Shown piece by piece: positions 8,227 to 16,407 of a stretch of DNA of 64,000 nucleotides. Origin of the DNA: Candidatus Rhodoblastus alkanivorans (GTDB lineage: Bacteria; Pseudomonadota; Alphaproteobacteria; Rhizobiales; Beijerinckiaceae); the NCBI RefSeq assembly GCF_022760755.1, contig NZ_JAIVFP010000001.1:1840001-1904000 (forward strand), written 5' to 3'. Within the stretch, counting starts at the first letter, position 1. Every line of letters starts with the position of its first letter. Under the pieces are notes generated by a model. That model was not told the DNA's origin and did no database searches. It was given only the letters and a program-made list of their open reading frames with translations. A program made the position numbers and the translations under genes.

Positions 8227-8654
8227 CGGCGAAAATCCGACAATTGCCGTCCTGTGGCGGGTGATGAGGGGACGCCGGTATCGCCCTCCATCGGGGGCCG
8301 CCCCGGCCAGCCACCCTGACCGCCTCGTCACGAGCGTGAAGCGGCGGTCGTCGAGATGCAGACCAGCCAATCTCGACCCAAAGCGCCCCGCAAACTGCGA
8401 TGTGGTCGTCCGTCGCGTTGAACCGCGCCGGTCCAATCGCGCAAATCAATTGGGCCTAGACCAGATGACAGTTCCGTCGCCCTTGCGACCGGGCCGATCG
8501 GGACGGGATCGATGGTCCTTTTCCTGAAAAAACCCGGATCCTTTCAGCGCTCCCTGGATTGGTTATCCGATCCGCGCCGCGTGGTCCGCCTGAAAGCTTC
8601 CGTGTTACAATTACAGGCTTACGCCGCCGATGGTTGCGCGAAGGATATAGACCC
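8227..8654. other. Gene-free stretch
   Basis: No coding pattern, RNA gene or strong terminator is recognised. Open frames on the minus strand here are continuations of the antisense of the transglutaminase-like gene. The last 15 bases carry an AAGGA site for the next gene. Confidence 0.4.
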
Positions 8655-9200
8655 GTGGCCCCGCCTGCGACTCGTCATTATGAAATCACTATTCGTGTCC
8701 GTACTGTAACGCAGCTTTTCAATTCGCTCGACCCCTCGCCATTTCGCGAACGCGACCTCGACCCCCACGCGGACGAGTTCGTGACTGGCTGGGTGCGCGA
8801 GCTGCCGCATGGCGCTCCCTTCACCATAGTGGTCGAATTGCCAATCGAGGAAGCCAATAGGCCCGAGGCGAATCGAATCCGCGAAGCCTTTGCGAATTAT
8901 TTCCGCCGCTGCGCGGAAGCCGCCGAGCGCGACCTCCGCGAATTGTTTCGCGTCGGCTGGCGTTCGCTGCTGATCGGCCTGGTCGTTCTCGTTGCCTGCC
9001 TTTCAGGCAGCCAATTGGTCGCCGCGAAAATCAAAAATACGGTGGTGGCGCGGGTGTTGGAGGAGAGTTTGATTATTGTCGGCTGGGTCGCCAATTGGCG
9101 CCCAATCGAGATCTATCTCTATGATTGGTTGCCGATCCGCCGGCGCATTTCTTTGTTTCGCCGCATCGCCCGCGCGCCCGTGGAAATAAGGTCGATTTGA
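8655..9200 (+). CDS. Conserved membrane protein of unknown function (181 aa)
   Basis: The frame is open from 8559, but the GTG at 8655 is preferred: AAGGA lies nine bases upstream and the following residues HYEITIRVRTVTQLFNSLDP resemble the start of a small alphaproteobacterial family. Recognisable blocks are SLDPSPFRERDLD near the N-terminus, a helix ending RELFRVGWRSLLIGLVVLVA with one to two membrane segments (about residues 105-150), and IVGWVANWRPIEIYLYDWLP near the C-terminus. The N-terminal region would be cytoplasmic. No function is known. The gene is convergent with ppk2, with 135 bases between the stops. Confidence 0.6.
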   Translation: MAPPATRHYEITIRVRTVTQLFNSLDPSPFRERDLDPHADEFVTGWVRELPHGAPFTIVVELPIEEANRPEANRIREAFANYFRRCAEAAERDLRELFRVGWRSLLIGLVVLVACLSGSQLVAAKIKNTVVARVLEESLIIVGWVANWRPIEIYLYDWLPIRRRISLFRRIARAPVEIRSI

Positions 9201-9335
9201 CGCCACTCGTTTCGGGCAGGGGATCGCCCGTGATTGCCCGCCCAAGAAACGGAAGGCCTCCTTCCCATCCAAACCCGCGCGATAGGGCGGTGGACGCCAA
9301 GCGTTTGATTTCGGAGCGCTTGTGGTCGCCGCGCC

Positions 9336-10217
9336 TCAAGCCTCCAGCTGCGCGCGGATGGTCTTCAACTCCTCGCTCCGCTCCTCGCTCACCGTCGGGA
9401 AGGCGAGTTTCAGCGAATCCAGCTTCTCCAGGATAATTTGGGAGACGATCAGCCGGGTCGACAATTTGTCGTCGGCCGGCACGACGAACCAGGGGGCTTC
9501 GTTCGTGCTCGTCGCCGTCAGGCATTTCTCATAGGCCTTCCGGTAATCGTTCCAGAAGCCGCGCTCCACGATGTCGGCCTGCGAGAATTTCCAGTTCTTC
9601 TCCGCCTCGTCGATGCGGTCGAGGAAGCGCTTGCGCTGTTCCTCCTTCGACAAATGCAGAAAGAATTTCAGCACATGGACATTGTTGGCGGCGAGATGCC
9701 GCTCGAGATCGACGATCGAGCGATAGCGTTCGCCCCAGAATTTTTCGTCCGCTTTCGCGGGATCGAAACCCTCGGCGTTCAGCAATTGGGGATGCACGCG
9801 CAGGATGAGAACGCTCTCGTAATAGGAGCGGTTGAAAATGCCGATCATGCCGCGCTCGGGCAGTTCGCGCGTCGTGCGCCACAGAAAATCGTGCTCCAGC
9901 TCGACGCCGCTCGGATGTTTGAACGGCGTCACCCGGCAGCCCTGCGGATTGACGCCCGACATCACGTGGCGGATCGCGCCGTCCTTCCCCGCCGCGTCCA
10001 TGGCCTGAAAAATGATCAGCAGGGCGTCGCGATCGCGGGCGTAGAGTTTCTGCTGAAGATCGCTGAGGCGCTCGACGTGTTCGGCGAGCACGTCGTGATA
10101 ATCCTCCTTGGAGGGATAGACCGGTTCGATCAGGGTCGGCCAGTCCTTCAGATGGACCTTGTCGCCTTCCTTGACCCGGAATTGTTTGGCGTCGATCTTA
10201 TGTTTCTTCCTGGCCAT
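9336..10217 (-). CDS. ppk2: Polyphosphate kinase 2 family protein (PPK2)
   Basis: The 293-residue protein is a PPK2 enzyme, which moves phosphate between polyphosphate and nucleoside diphosphates in the cytosol. It has the Walker A-like FQAMDAAGKDGAIRHVMSG, the Walker B region GIFNRSYYESVLILRVHP, and the lid segment with KKFFLHLSKEEQRKRFLDR-like sequence (here LKFFLHLSKEEQRKRFLDR). Length fits one-domain PPK2. The ATG at 10217 is chosen because it gives MARKKHKID, the normal family start; the frame upstream overlaps the dehydrogenase gene. It follows the alcohol dehydrogenase gene by 14 bases, so the two are likely cotranscribed. Whether ADP or GDP is preferred cannot be told. Confidence 0.88.
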   Translation of the reverse strand: MARKKHKIDAKQFRVKEGDKVHLKDWPTLIEPVYPSKEDYHDVLAEHVERLSDLQQKLYARDRDALLIIFQAMDAAGKDGAIRHVMSGVNPQGCRVTPFKHPSGVELEHDFLWRTTRELPERGMIGIFNRSYYESVLILRVHPQLLNAEGFDPAKADEKFWGERYRSIVDLERHLAANNVHVLKFFLHLSKEEQRKRFLDRIDEAEKNWKFSQADIVERGFWNDYRKAYEKCLTATSTNEAPWFVVPADDKLSTRLIVSQIILEKLDSLKLAFPTVSEERSEELKTIRAQLEA

Positions 10218-10231
10218 GGTCGCCTTCCAGT

Positions 10232-11227
10232 TCAGGGAATCAGCACCGCCGCGCCATCGAACGCGCCGGCGCGCAGATCGGCCAGGGCGGCGTTCGCTTC
10301 CCCGAGCCTGTAAATTTTCGTCGTGGTTTCGATTCCGAGCTGCGGGGCGAGGCGCAAGAACTCGACGCCGTCGCGCCGGGTGAGATTGGCGACCGAGACG
10401 AGCTGGCGCTCCTCCCACAGAATCGCATAGGGAAAGCTCGGAATGTCGCTCATGTGGATGCCGGCGCAGACTGCGGCGCCGCCTTTTCGCACCGCGCGCA
10501 GGGCGGCGGGAACGAGGGCGCCGACGGGGGCGAAGATGATTGCGGCGTCGAGTTTTTCCGGCGGCGCCTCGTCCGCGCCGCCGGCCCAGACGGCGCCGAG
10601 TTTTTGCGCGAAATCCTGGCTCGTCCTGTCGCCCGCCTTGGTGAAGGCGAAGACCTGATGGCCCTGTTTCGTCGCGACCTGGGCAAGAATATGGGCGGCG
10701 GCGCCGAAGCCATAGAGGCCGAGCCTTTCGATCCGCCCCGCGCTGCGCAAGGCGATCTTGAAGGCGCGCCAGCCGATCAGCCCGGCGCAGAGCAGAGGCG
10801 CGAGCGCGGCGTCCTCGCCTTTCTCGCCCAGGGGAAAGGCGAAACGGGCGTCGGCGACCGTCATTGTGGCGTAGCCGCCGTCACGGGTGAATCCGGTGAA
10901 TTCGGGGTGGTCGCAAAGATTCTCGTGGCCGCTCAGGCAGGGCGCGCAGACCTGGCAGGTATGGCCGAGCCAGGGCACGCCGACCCGTTCGCCGATTTCG
11001 AGGCCGCTGACCCCCGGGCCGATCATGTCCACCCGCCCGACGATCTCATGGCCGGGAATGATCGGAACATGCGGATCGGGCAATTCGCCGTCCACCACAT
11101 GCAGGTCTGTGCGGCAGACGCCGCAGGCGGAAATTTTCAGGCGGATTTCGCCGGGGCCGGGCAGCGGATCGGGCCGCTCCGCCCATTCGAGCGGCGCCCC
11201 GATCCTGTTGAGAACCATGGCATGCAT
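10232..11227 (-). CDS. Zinc-dependent alcohol dehydrogenase
   Basis: This 331-residue MDR-family dehydrogenase should oxidise or reduce alcohols and aldehydes with NAD(P). The catalytic zinc ligands are Cys in SACGVCRTDLHVV and the following GHEIVG His/Glu pair. The structural zinc is bound by the four Cys of CQVCAPCLSGHENLC. The nucleotide-binding turn appears as LYGFGAAAHI, a slightly altered GxGxxG. Length is normal. The C-terminal half ends with KIYRLGEANAALADLRAGAF. It is the first gene of a two-gene run with ppk2, a pairing that suggests a stress or energy-storage response, but the substrate is unknown. Confidence 0.85.
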   Translation of the reverse strand: MHAMVLNRIGAPLEWAERPDPLPGPGEIRLKISACGVCRTDLHVVDGELPDPHVPIIPGHEIVGRVDMIGPGVSGLEIGERVGVPWLGHTCQVCAPCLSGHENLCDHPEFTGFTRDGGYATMTVADARFAFPLGEKGEDAALAPLLCAGLIGWRAFKIALRSAGRIERLGLYGFGAAAHILAQVATKQGHQVFAFTKAGDRTSQDFAQKLGAVWAGGADEAPPEKLDAAIIFAPVGALVPAALRAVRKGGAAVCAGIHMSDIPSFPYAILWEERQLVSVANLTRRDGVEFLRLAPQLGIETTTKIYRLGEANAALADLRAGAFDGAAVLIP

Positions 11228-11281
11228 GAGGCGGTCTCCTCATGCGCAATTTCGACCCGGTGGGGGCGAAGTGTCAAACGT

Positions 11282-11710
11282 TCAGGTCAAAACCCAGCCG
11301 AACACCGCCGTCGCGACGACGCCGAGCGCGAACAGGCCCCATTCGAGCTGGCCCCAGAAGGTAACGATCTCACGGGCGTCGGCGTCGGGCCGGGCGGCGG
11401 AGGTCGCGAGCAGCCGGTTGTTCAGGGGCACGATGACGAAAAACGTATAGGGCCAGCTCGCCAGCACGATCAGCGCGCCGATGAGCCAGCGTATGTCGCT
11501 GTTCTGGCCGAAGGCGGCGAGGCCGGCGAGGGCCGCCAGCACGGCCAGTCCGCCGAGCAGCGCGAAGCCGCGCCTATCGCTCGGCGCCCATTCGCGAATC
11601 ATCGAGGAATCGTCGAGCGCGAGGCGGGCAGGCTGCTCGACGAGAACGAGATAAAGCGCCGCGCCGGCGAAAGCCGCGGCGAAAACCAGAGCGAGCACAC
11701 CTGAAAGCAT
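11282..11710 (-). CDS. DUF1772 family integral membrane protein
   Basis: The 142-residue protein has four predicted membrane helices: LALVFAAAFAGAALYLVLV (about 5-24), ALLGGLAVLAALAGLAAF (about 50-67), WLIGALIVLASWPYTFFVIV (about 75-94) and LEWGLFALGVVATAVFGWVL (about 122-141). The sequence WPYTFFVIVPLNNRLLA is characteristic of DUF1772, a family related to anthrone oxygenase-like membrane proteins with unproven function in bacteria. It lies 54 bases upstream of the alcohol dehydrogenase gene on the same strand, so they may share a promoter. Confidence 0.75.
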   Translation of the reverse strand: MLSGVLALVFAAAFAGAALYLVLVEQPARLALDDSSMIREWAPSDRRGFALLGGLAVLAALAGLAAFGQNSDIRWLIGALIVLASWPYTFFVIVPLNNRLLATSAARPDADAREIVTFWGQLEWGLFALGVVATAVFGWVLT

Positions 11711-11977
11711 GAATCAATTCCGAATTTAAGCGCAACCGGCGTCGTCGCGTCATAGCTCTTTTGTCCGGCGACCGGAAGCCTTTTCACGCCGCCGGCCCGA
11801 CATGGGCGCGTTAAGCGCTCGTTAAGCAAAGAATTGGCATGATACCTGCTTGTTAGATTTGGCAAACCGGCCGCCTCAACGCGGCGGGACCAGAAAAGGG
11901 CAGGGCGTCGGGAAGGAAGGAGACCGGATTGGCGACAATCCGGCGGCTGGTTCAACAGATTTGACAGAGGACGACCT

Positions 11978-12157
11978 ATGCCAATGACCCGCTGCGCTTA
12001 TTGCCATCTTCCGACCCGCATCCATTTCGCCTGGTGCCAGGAAAGCGGCGTCAAAGGCAAAATGCCTCCGGAGGCCCTGCGCCCGGGAAGCATCGTGGCC
12101 GATTCGCGGGAACTGCCATGGTGCAGGCCGGTGAGCGGCGTCAGGAATCCGCGCTGA
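11978..12157 (+). CDS. Possible small cysteine-containing protein (59 aa)
   Basis: A 59-codon frame starts MPMTRCAYCHLPTRIHFAWC and ends with Pro-Arg before TGA. An AGAGGAC site lies just upstream of the ATG, and the frame has the local GC-rich third-position bias. Cys6-x2-Cys9 with Cys20 and Cys49 could form a small zinc site. I do not recognise a family. It is isolated between two minus-strand genes, so a promoter of its own would be needed. The call depends on the ribosome site and on the Cys spacing. Confidence 0.35.
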   Translation: MPMTRCAYCHLPTRIHFAWCQESGVKGKMPPEALRPGSIVADSRELPWCRPVSGVRNPR

Positions 12158-12202
12158 CGGGAACGCGACGGAAGGGGTTCGTCTCGGCCGGCCGGTCTCG
12201 TC

Positions 12203-12601
12203 TCATTGGCTAGTGCTTGTTGGGCTAAGGCTTTTTTGCACCTTGGCCGCCATCGCCTTGGCTTTGGCCAGATCTGTTTCCGTCAGCGCCATTTTGGCCT
12301 GATGGGCGGTCGCCTCCAGAGCCTTGCGCTTGTCAGGCGCTGAATCCATGATGGCGCCCGACCCTTGGCCTTTGCAAGGATCGCCCGGTTTGGCGTCGAA
12401 ATCGGCGCCCTTGGGGCCCTCCAGGCAGTTGAGCACGTGGTGCAGATGCATATGCACCGTCTGCAGGGTGTTGGATGCGGCGGCCATTCCGGCATGGGTT
12501 GCCGCAGTCTTGATTTCCAGTGCGGCGTTGGCGGCCAGAGCCGGCATGGCGACGACCGCGAGCCACGCGCCGAGCGCCGGCGCCGCTGCAAATTTGCGCA
12601 T
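12203..12601 (-). CDS. Small exported protein with a His-rich motif
   Basis: The 132-residue product starts with a signal peptide (MRKFAAAPALGAWLAVVAMP, cut after ALA-type sequence). The mature part has a helical region followed by HMHLHHVLNCLEGPKG and GDPCKGQGSGAI, a pattern of four His and two Cys that recurs in a small uncharacterised proteobacterial family, and a C-terminal helix rich in Ala and Lys. The His and Cys could bind a metal in the periplasm, but this is inference. The Met at 12601 is preferred over an earlier in-frame Met at 12661 because it begins the signal peptide. Confidence 0.55.
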   Translation of the reverse strand: MRKFAAAPALGAWLAVVAMPALAANAALEIKTAATHAGMAAASNTLQTVHMHLHHVLNCLEGPKGADFDAKPGDPCKGQGSGAIMDSAPDKRKALEATAHQAKMALTETDLAKAKAMAAKVQKSLSPTSTSQ

Positions 12602-12779
12602 TCTGAATCCCTCTCTTTTGGGGCGGCGGACGATGGCGCGCCGCCGGGCCTCGAACGACAAACCCGCGCGGCGGCCAAACTGTTCCGAACGCTGCGAGAC
12701 ATTGCCAAGGGCGCGATTTCAGTCCAGAAGGGACGCCTCCTGTCCGTTCCGCGCGGATGATCGCCATTGGCGCCCGCTC

Positions 12780-12808
12780 TCCCCGCACAGGGCGTCCTTG
12801 CGGACGCC
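12780..12808. repeat. Intergenic 29-bp stem-loop repeat, copy A
   Basis: The sequence has a 7-bp stem GGCGTCC/GGACGCC with the loop TTGC. It matches 37090-37118 over 29 positions except in and beside the loop. It lies upstream of proS. Confidence 0.5.
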
Positions 12809-12883
12809 TTAAAGGGCGAGGGGGGCGGTCGGCGTTCGTGTCATGTGTCTGGCGGCGCGGAAGTCTAAAACGGTTCCGACCTC

Positions 12884-14428
12884 ATGAAACGCGCTTTGCC
12901 CGTCACCCGCGAAGAAAATTTTCCCGAATGGTACCAGGCCGTCGTCGATCAAGCCGATCTGGCGGAGACGTCGCCGGTGCGCGGCTGCATGATCGTAAAA
13001 CCCTGGGGGTGGGGGATCTGGGAGCTGATCCAGGCCGCGCTCGACAAGCGCATCAAGGAGACCGGCCACGAGAATTGCTATTTTCCGCTCTTCATCCCGA
13101 TGAGCTTCATTGCCCAGGAGGCGAGCCACGTCGAGGGATTCGCCAAGGAAATGGCGGTCGTCACCCATCACCGGCTCAAGGCGCAGGACGGGAAACTGGT
13201 CGTCGATCCCACTTCGGAGCTCGAAGAGCCGCTGGTGGTGCGGCCGACCTCGGAGACGATCATCGGCGACGCCTTCCGCCGCTGGATCAGTTCCTATCGC
13301 GACCTGCCGATTCTGATTAATCAATGGGCAAATGTGGTGCGCTGGGAAATGCGCACGCGCATGTTTTTGCGCACGACGGAATTTCTGTGGCAGGAGGGCC
13401 ATACCGCCCACGCCAGCAAGGACGACGCGCTCGCCGAAACGCTGAAAATGCTTGAAGTCTATCGCGAACTGGCGGAGGACGTGCTCGCCATGCCGGTGGT
13501 GGTCGGCGAAAAGCCCGAGAACGAGCGTTTTCCGGGCGCCGATTCGACTTTTTCCATCGAAGCCATGATGCAGGACGGCAAGGCGCTGCAGGCCGGCACC
13601 TCGCATTATCTCGGAACCAATTTCGCCCGCGCCCAGAACATCCGCTACCAGTCGGCGAGCGGCGAGCTGGAATATTGCCACACTACTTCCTGGGGCGTGT
13701 CGACCCGGCTGATCGGCGGCGTCATCATGACTCATGGCGACGACGACGGCCTGCGCCTGCCGCCGCGCATCGCGCCGAAACAGGTGGTGATCGTGCCCAT
13801 GTTGCGCGAAAAGCCGGAAGACGCCGAGCTTCTCGTTTATTGCGAGGCGCTAAAGGATCTTCTCGACGGCGTGACCGCTTTCGGCCAGCCTTTGCGCGCC
13901 CATCTCGACAAGAAGCCGGTCCGCTCGGCGAACAAGCGCTGGGACTGGCTGCGACGCGGCGCGCCGATCCTGCTCGAAGTCGGTCCGCGCGACATGGCCA
14001 ACAATCAGGTGACCATGATCCGCCGCGACAGGCTGCGCGATGGCGACAAGGTCATTTCGGCCGGTCTCGCCCGCGCCGATTTCGTCCTTCACGCGCCGGA
14101 GCTTCTGGCGGAAATCCAGGCCAATCTCTTCGCCGAGGCCAAGGCCCGGCTCGACGCCAATATCCGCGCCGATTTGAAGGATTTCGACGCCATCGGCGCT
14201 TATTTCGGCGCGGCGGAGGAGGACGACGCCAAATCCGTATTCAAGGGTTTTGTCCGCGCGCCCTGGGCGCGGCCGACCGGCGCCGAACTGGTGGAGGTCG
14301 AGACGCGGCTGAAAGCGCTCAAGCTCACCCTGCGCAATGTTCCCGCCGGCCAGACCTCCGCCTCGGGCGCCTGCGTTTTCACGGGGCGCCCGGCGGTCGA
14401 GGACATCATCATCGCCCGCGCTTACTGA
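12884..14428 (+). CDS. proS: Prolyl-tRNA synthetase, archaeal/eukaryote type
   Basis: The 514-residue enzyme charges tRNA-Pro with proline. Class II motifs are visible: motif 1 around KPWGWGIWELIQ, motif 2 with WEMRTRMFLRTTEFLWQEGH, and motif 3 near THGDDDGLRLPPRIAP, followed by an anticodon-binding domain (about residues 300-400) and a C-terminal domain ending in ARAY. HENCYFPLFIP, AHASKDDA and TSWGVSTRLIGG identify the archaeal/eukaryote (type 3) form. Most alphaproteobacteria carry a shorter type without the C-terminal extension, about 430-440 residues, so this copy may be acquired or may be a second synthetase. Start: ATG at 12884. Confidence 0.92.
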   Translation: MKRALPVTREENFPEWYQAVVDQADLAETSPVRGCMIVKPWGWGIWELIQAALDKRIKETGHENCYFPLFIPMSFIAQEASHVEGFAKEMAVVTHHRLKAQDGKLVVDPTSELEEPLVVRPTSETIIGDAFRRWISSYRDLPILINQWANVVRWEMRTRMFLRTTEFLWQEGHTAHASKDDALAETLKMLEVYRELAEDVLAMPVVVGEKPENERFPGADSTFSIEAMMQDGKALQAGTSHYLGTNFARAQNIRYQSASGELEYCHTTSWGVSTRLIGGVIMTHGDDDGLRLPPRIAPKQVVIVPMLREKPEDAELLVYCEALKDLLDGVTAFGQPLRAHLDKKPVRSANKRWDWLRRGAPILLEVGPRDMANNQVTMIRRDRLRDGDKVISAGLARADFVLHAPELLAEIQANLFAEAKARLDANIRADLKDFDAIGAYFGAAEEDDAKSVFKGFVRAPWARPTGAELVEVETRLKALKLTLRNVPAGQTSASGACVFTGRPAVEDIIIARAY

Positions 14429-14441
14429 AGCGCGGGCGTTT
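14413..14441 (+). terminator. Hairpin spanning the proS stop codon
   Basis: An 11-bp perfect stem (14413-14423 with 14428-14438, loop ACTG) covers the stop codon and is followed by TTT. It probably terminates proS transcription before the convergent SPW gene. Confidence 0.6.
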
Positions 14442-14447
14442 CCAACG

Positions 14448-14819
14448 TCACATCATGCGCTCTTGCGGGTGATGGGCGGCCCAGAGTTCGCTCGCCGCCG
14501 CGATCACGATCAGCAGGCCGAGGACGTAATGCGCCGCCACGGCGGCCATGACATGGGTGAAGCCGAAGACGAGAGGCGATATGAAAACGCCGATCCCGAC
14601 CAGGAGATTGACCCATTCCTCCCATTCCGCGAATTTGATGATCGCGGCGAGCGAAAGGATCGCGACGGCAAGTCCCCCGATCCAGGCCACGCGCGTCGCC
14701 ATTTCGTGGCCGGTGTATTGCATAGCCCAAGGCGCGATGAACAGCACCACGCCAAAGACGAAATTGGCGTAATCCTGAAAGCGCGCGCCTGTTTGTCTTG
14801 AGTCGGTGAGGCCAGCCAT
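14448..14819 (-). CDS. SPW-repeat integral membrane protein
   Basis: This 123-residue protein has four membrane helices arranged as two SPW-type units. The first is NFVFGVVLFIAPWAMQY, with the family's Ser/Ala-Pro-Trp turn as APW. The second is NLLVGIGVFISPLVFGFT, with SPL at the matching place. Family function is unknown. A strong GAGGAGG site precedes the ATG. Only 24 bases separate the start codon from the end of an IS element, so the original promoter has been moved away; any expression now must come from inside the element, whose transposase genes read in the same direction. Confidence 0.8.
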   Translation of the reverse strand: MAGLTDSRQTGARFQDYANFVFGVVLFIAPWAMQYTGHEMATRVAWIGGLAVAILSLAAIIKFAEWEEWVNLLVGIGVFISPLVFGFTHVMAAVAAHYVLGLLIVIAAASELWAAHHPQERMM

Positions 14820-14838
14820 AAATGCCTCCTCTTACGCG

Positions 14839-14843
14839 ATATG
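14839..14843. repeat. Target-site duplication, left (ATATG)
   Basis: The five bases ATATG directly border the left end of the IS element and are repeated at 16184-16188. Confidence 0.8.
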
Positions 14844-14855
14844 TGTTGTAGCCCC

Positions 14856-15713
14856 TTAAGTTTCGGACAGACACTCTCCGGCTTCGGCGGCCAAGCGATC
14901 CGCGATGAACTCGCGGGGTGAACGATAGCCAAGCGCGCGATGCGGATGGCGTGTGTTGTAATGCTCGAACCACGACGGCAGCAAGCGGATCACGGTTTCG
15001 GCGTCCGGCAGTGGCGACACGCGCGCGTAATCGCGTTTGATCGTGCGGACGAAGGCTTCGGCCATTCCATTCGATTGGGGGCTTTCGACCGGCGTGGTCA
15101 GCGGCTCAAGGCCGATTTCGCGGGCAAAATGTTTCGTGTCGCCAGCGATGTAGCAAGACCCGTTGTCGGTCAGCCATTCGATCGGGCTGGGCAGGCGATT
15201 GACCGGGCCAAAGCGATATTCGACGGCGCTGACCATCAGGTCGCGGATGTCCTCGCCCTTGACGCCCGCCGTCGTGGCGACATGGCCGAGGGCTTCCCGG
15301 TCGCAGCAATCAAGCGCGAAGGCGACGCGGACTTTTTCGGCATTGTCGCAAGCGATCTCGAAGCCGTCGGAACACCAACGCAGGTTGGAGCGCAGAACGG
15401 CGATCTTGCCGTCATGCCGGCGGTTTTCGCCGCCGCCGGCATGACGTTGAAGCAACAGGCCGTGCGCCCTCATCACCCGATAAACCCGCTTGCGGTTGAC
15501 CGGCGCCGCGCCCTCGGCGCGTCTTTTGCGGCGCAGGTCGGCCCACACGCGGGCGTAGCCCCAGGACGGCTGTTCGGCGATGATCCCCTTGATCTCGCAG
15601 AGCAGATCGTCTTCCGGCAGGGGCGGTCGGCCCATGCGTTTGGCCGCGCCGCCGGCAATGCGCGCGGCGACATTCGAGCGGGCGACGCCGAGGGTTTCGC
15701 AGACGGCCTTCAT
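14856..15713 (-). CDS. IS3-family transposase OrfB (DDE integrase domain)
   Basis: This 285-residue product carries the catalytic core of the transposase. An HTH_21-like segment ([20 protein letters not shown]) is followed by the rve integrase fold with first Asp in [14 protein letters not shown], second Asp in [12 protein letters not shown], and Glu in [15 protein letters not shown]. The terminal [14 protein letters not shown] is typical. The start codon overlaps the OrfA stop as ATGA. The active protein is more likely an OrfAB fusion made by a -1 frameshift on the A7 run at 15767-15773: reading in the shifted frame is open from there into OrfB. Its stop codon lies inside the left terminal repeat. 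Confidence 0.92.
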   Translation of the reverse strand: MKAVCETLGVARSNVAARIAGGAAKRMGRPPLPEDDLLCEIKGIIAEQPSWGYARVWADLRRKRRAEGAAPVNRKRVYRVMRAHGLLLQRHAGGGENRRHDGKIAVLRSNLRWCSDGFEIACDNAEKVRVAFALDCCDREALGHVATTAGVKGEDIRDLMVSAVEYRFGPVNRLPSPIEWLTDNGSCYIAGDTKHFAREIGLEPLTTPVESPQSNGMAEAFVRTIKRDYARVSPLPDAETVIRLLPSWFEHYNTRHPHRALGYRSPREFIADRLAAEAGECLSET

Positions 15714-16123
15714 CGCGAACCGTCCCGTGGATTGAGCGTCGGCAGCGACAACGACCGCAACATCCGTTTTTTTGAGCCTACGGCGACTTCAAGCGCCTCT
15801 TTGAGGATTTCGGCCTCCATCGACTTCTTGCCGAGCAGGCGCTGCAGTTCGCGCACCTGGTCGACCAAAGCCCTGTAGGCGGACGCCGGAACGACGTCCT
15901 CCTCGGCCTGCGTCGCGGTCAGGGCGCCTTGGTTCGCCAGCCGCCGCCAGGTGAACAGCTGATTGGGGGCGATGCCGTGACGGCGCGCGACAAGGCTAAC
16001 CGTCATGCCCGGCTCCATCGTCTCGGCAATGATCGCCAATTTCTCCGCCGACGTGCGCCGACGCCGTCGTTCTCGGCCCGGCAGGACCTCACTCTTCGGA
16101 TTGTCACCAGTCATAAACACCAC
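15710..16123 (-). CDS. IS3-family transposase OrfA (helix-turn-helix)
   Basis: The 137-residue OrfA binds the element ends. It has a helix-turn-helix at about residues 28-65 ([20 protein letters not shown] then [15 protein letters not shown]) and a leucine-zipper-like helix (about 90-120, [20 protein letters not shown]) used for multimerisation. The codons for Ser-Lys-Lys-Arg near the C-terminus contain seven consecutive A, a classical slippery site. OrfA alone would end at 15710 and act as a regulator; slippage by -1 gives the OrfAB transposase. Confidence 0.9.
   Translation of the reverse strand: MVFMTGDNPKSEVLPGRERRRRRTSAEKLAIIAETMEPGMTVSLVARRHGIAPNQLFTWRRLANQGALTATQAEEDVVPASAYRALVDQVRELQRLLGKKSMEAEILKEALEVAVGSKKRMLRSLSLPTLNPRDGSR
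15767..15773 (-). promoter_or_regulatory. Probable -1 programmed frameshift site (A7)
   Basis: Seven A residues on the minus strand sit 54 bases before the orfB ATG. The -1 frame after it runs through [19 protein letters not shown] straight into OrfB without a stop. Confidence 0.7.
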
Positions 16124-16183
16124 ATTACTCCTACCTCTTAGCGAAGTGGGAGTGCCTGTCCGGCGACTTACGGGGCTATTTCA

Positions 16184-16188
16184 ATATG
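16184..16188. repeat. Target-site duplication, right (ATATG)
   Basis: ATATG directly follows the right end of the IS element and matches 14839-14843. Confidence 0.8.
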
Positions 16189-16407
16189 CGACCGGCGCCG
16201 TGCCGGCGCTTCAAATGAATTCTGACTTAGTTCGACATTATGTTTTTTCAAGCGATCGGGGTCCGAATGGCTGAAGCCGCCGGCACGGATCGATGCGAGG
16301 CGCCGCATCTTGTTTTGTGTCAAAAGGTATAGTTACGCCTTTACATATAATCGATTGAAATTTAATTGCAGATTCTGGCCGTGCGGGCGCGGTCTTTTGG
16401 GGGAACG

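Larger units (their letters stand above)
14844..16183 (-). mobile_element. Complete IS3-family element, IS2 group
   Basis: The element is 1340 bp. Its ends are TGTTGTAGCCCCTTAAGT on the left and, read from the other strand, TGAAATAGCCCCGTAAGT on the right; the match continues imperfectly through GGACAG and CACTC to about 35 bases. It has TG...CA tips and a 5-bp direct repeat ATATG on both sides. Two overlapping transposase frames fill it. The AGCCCC and GGACA blocks of the ends are like those of IS2. Everything needed for transposition looks intact, so the insertion seems recent. Confidence 0.9.
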
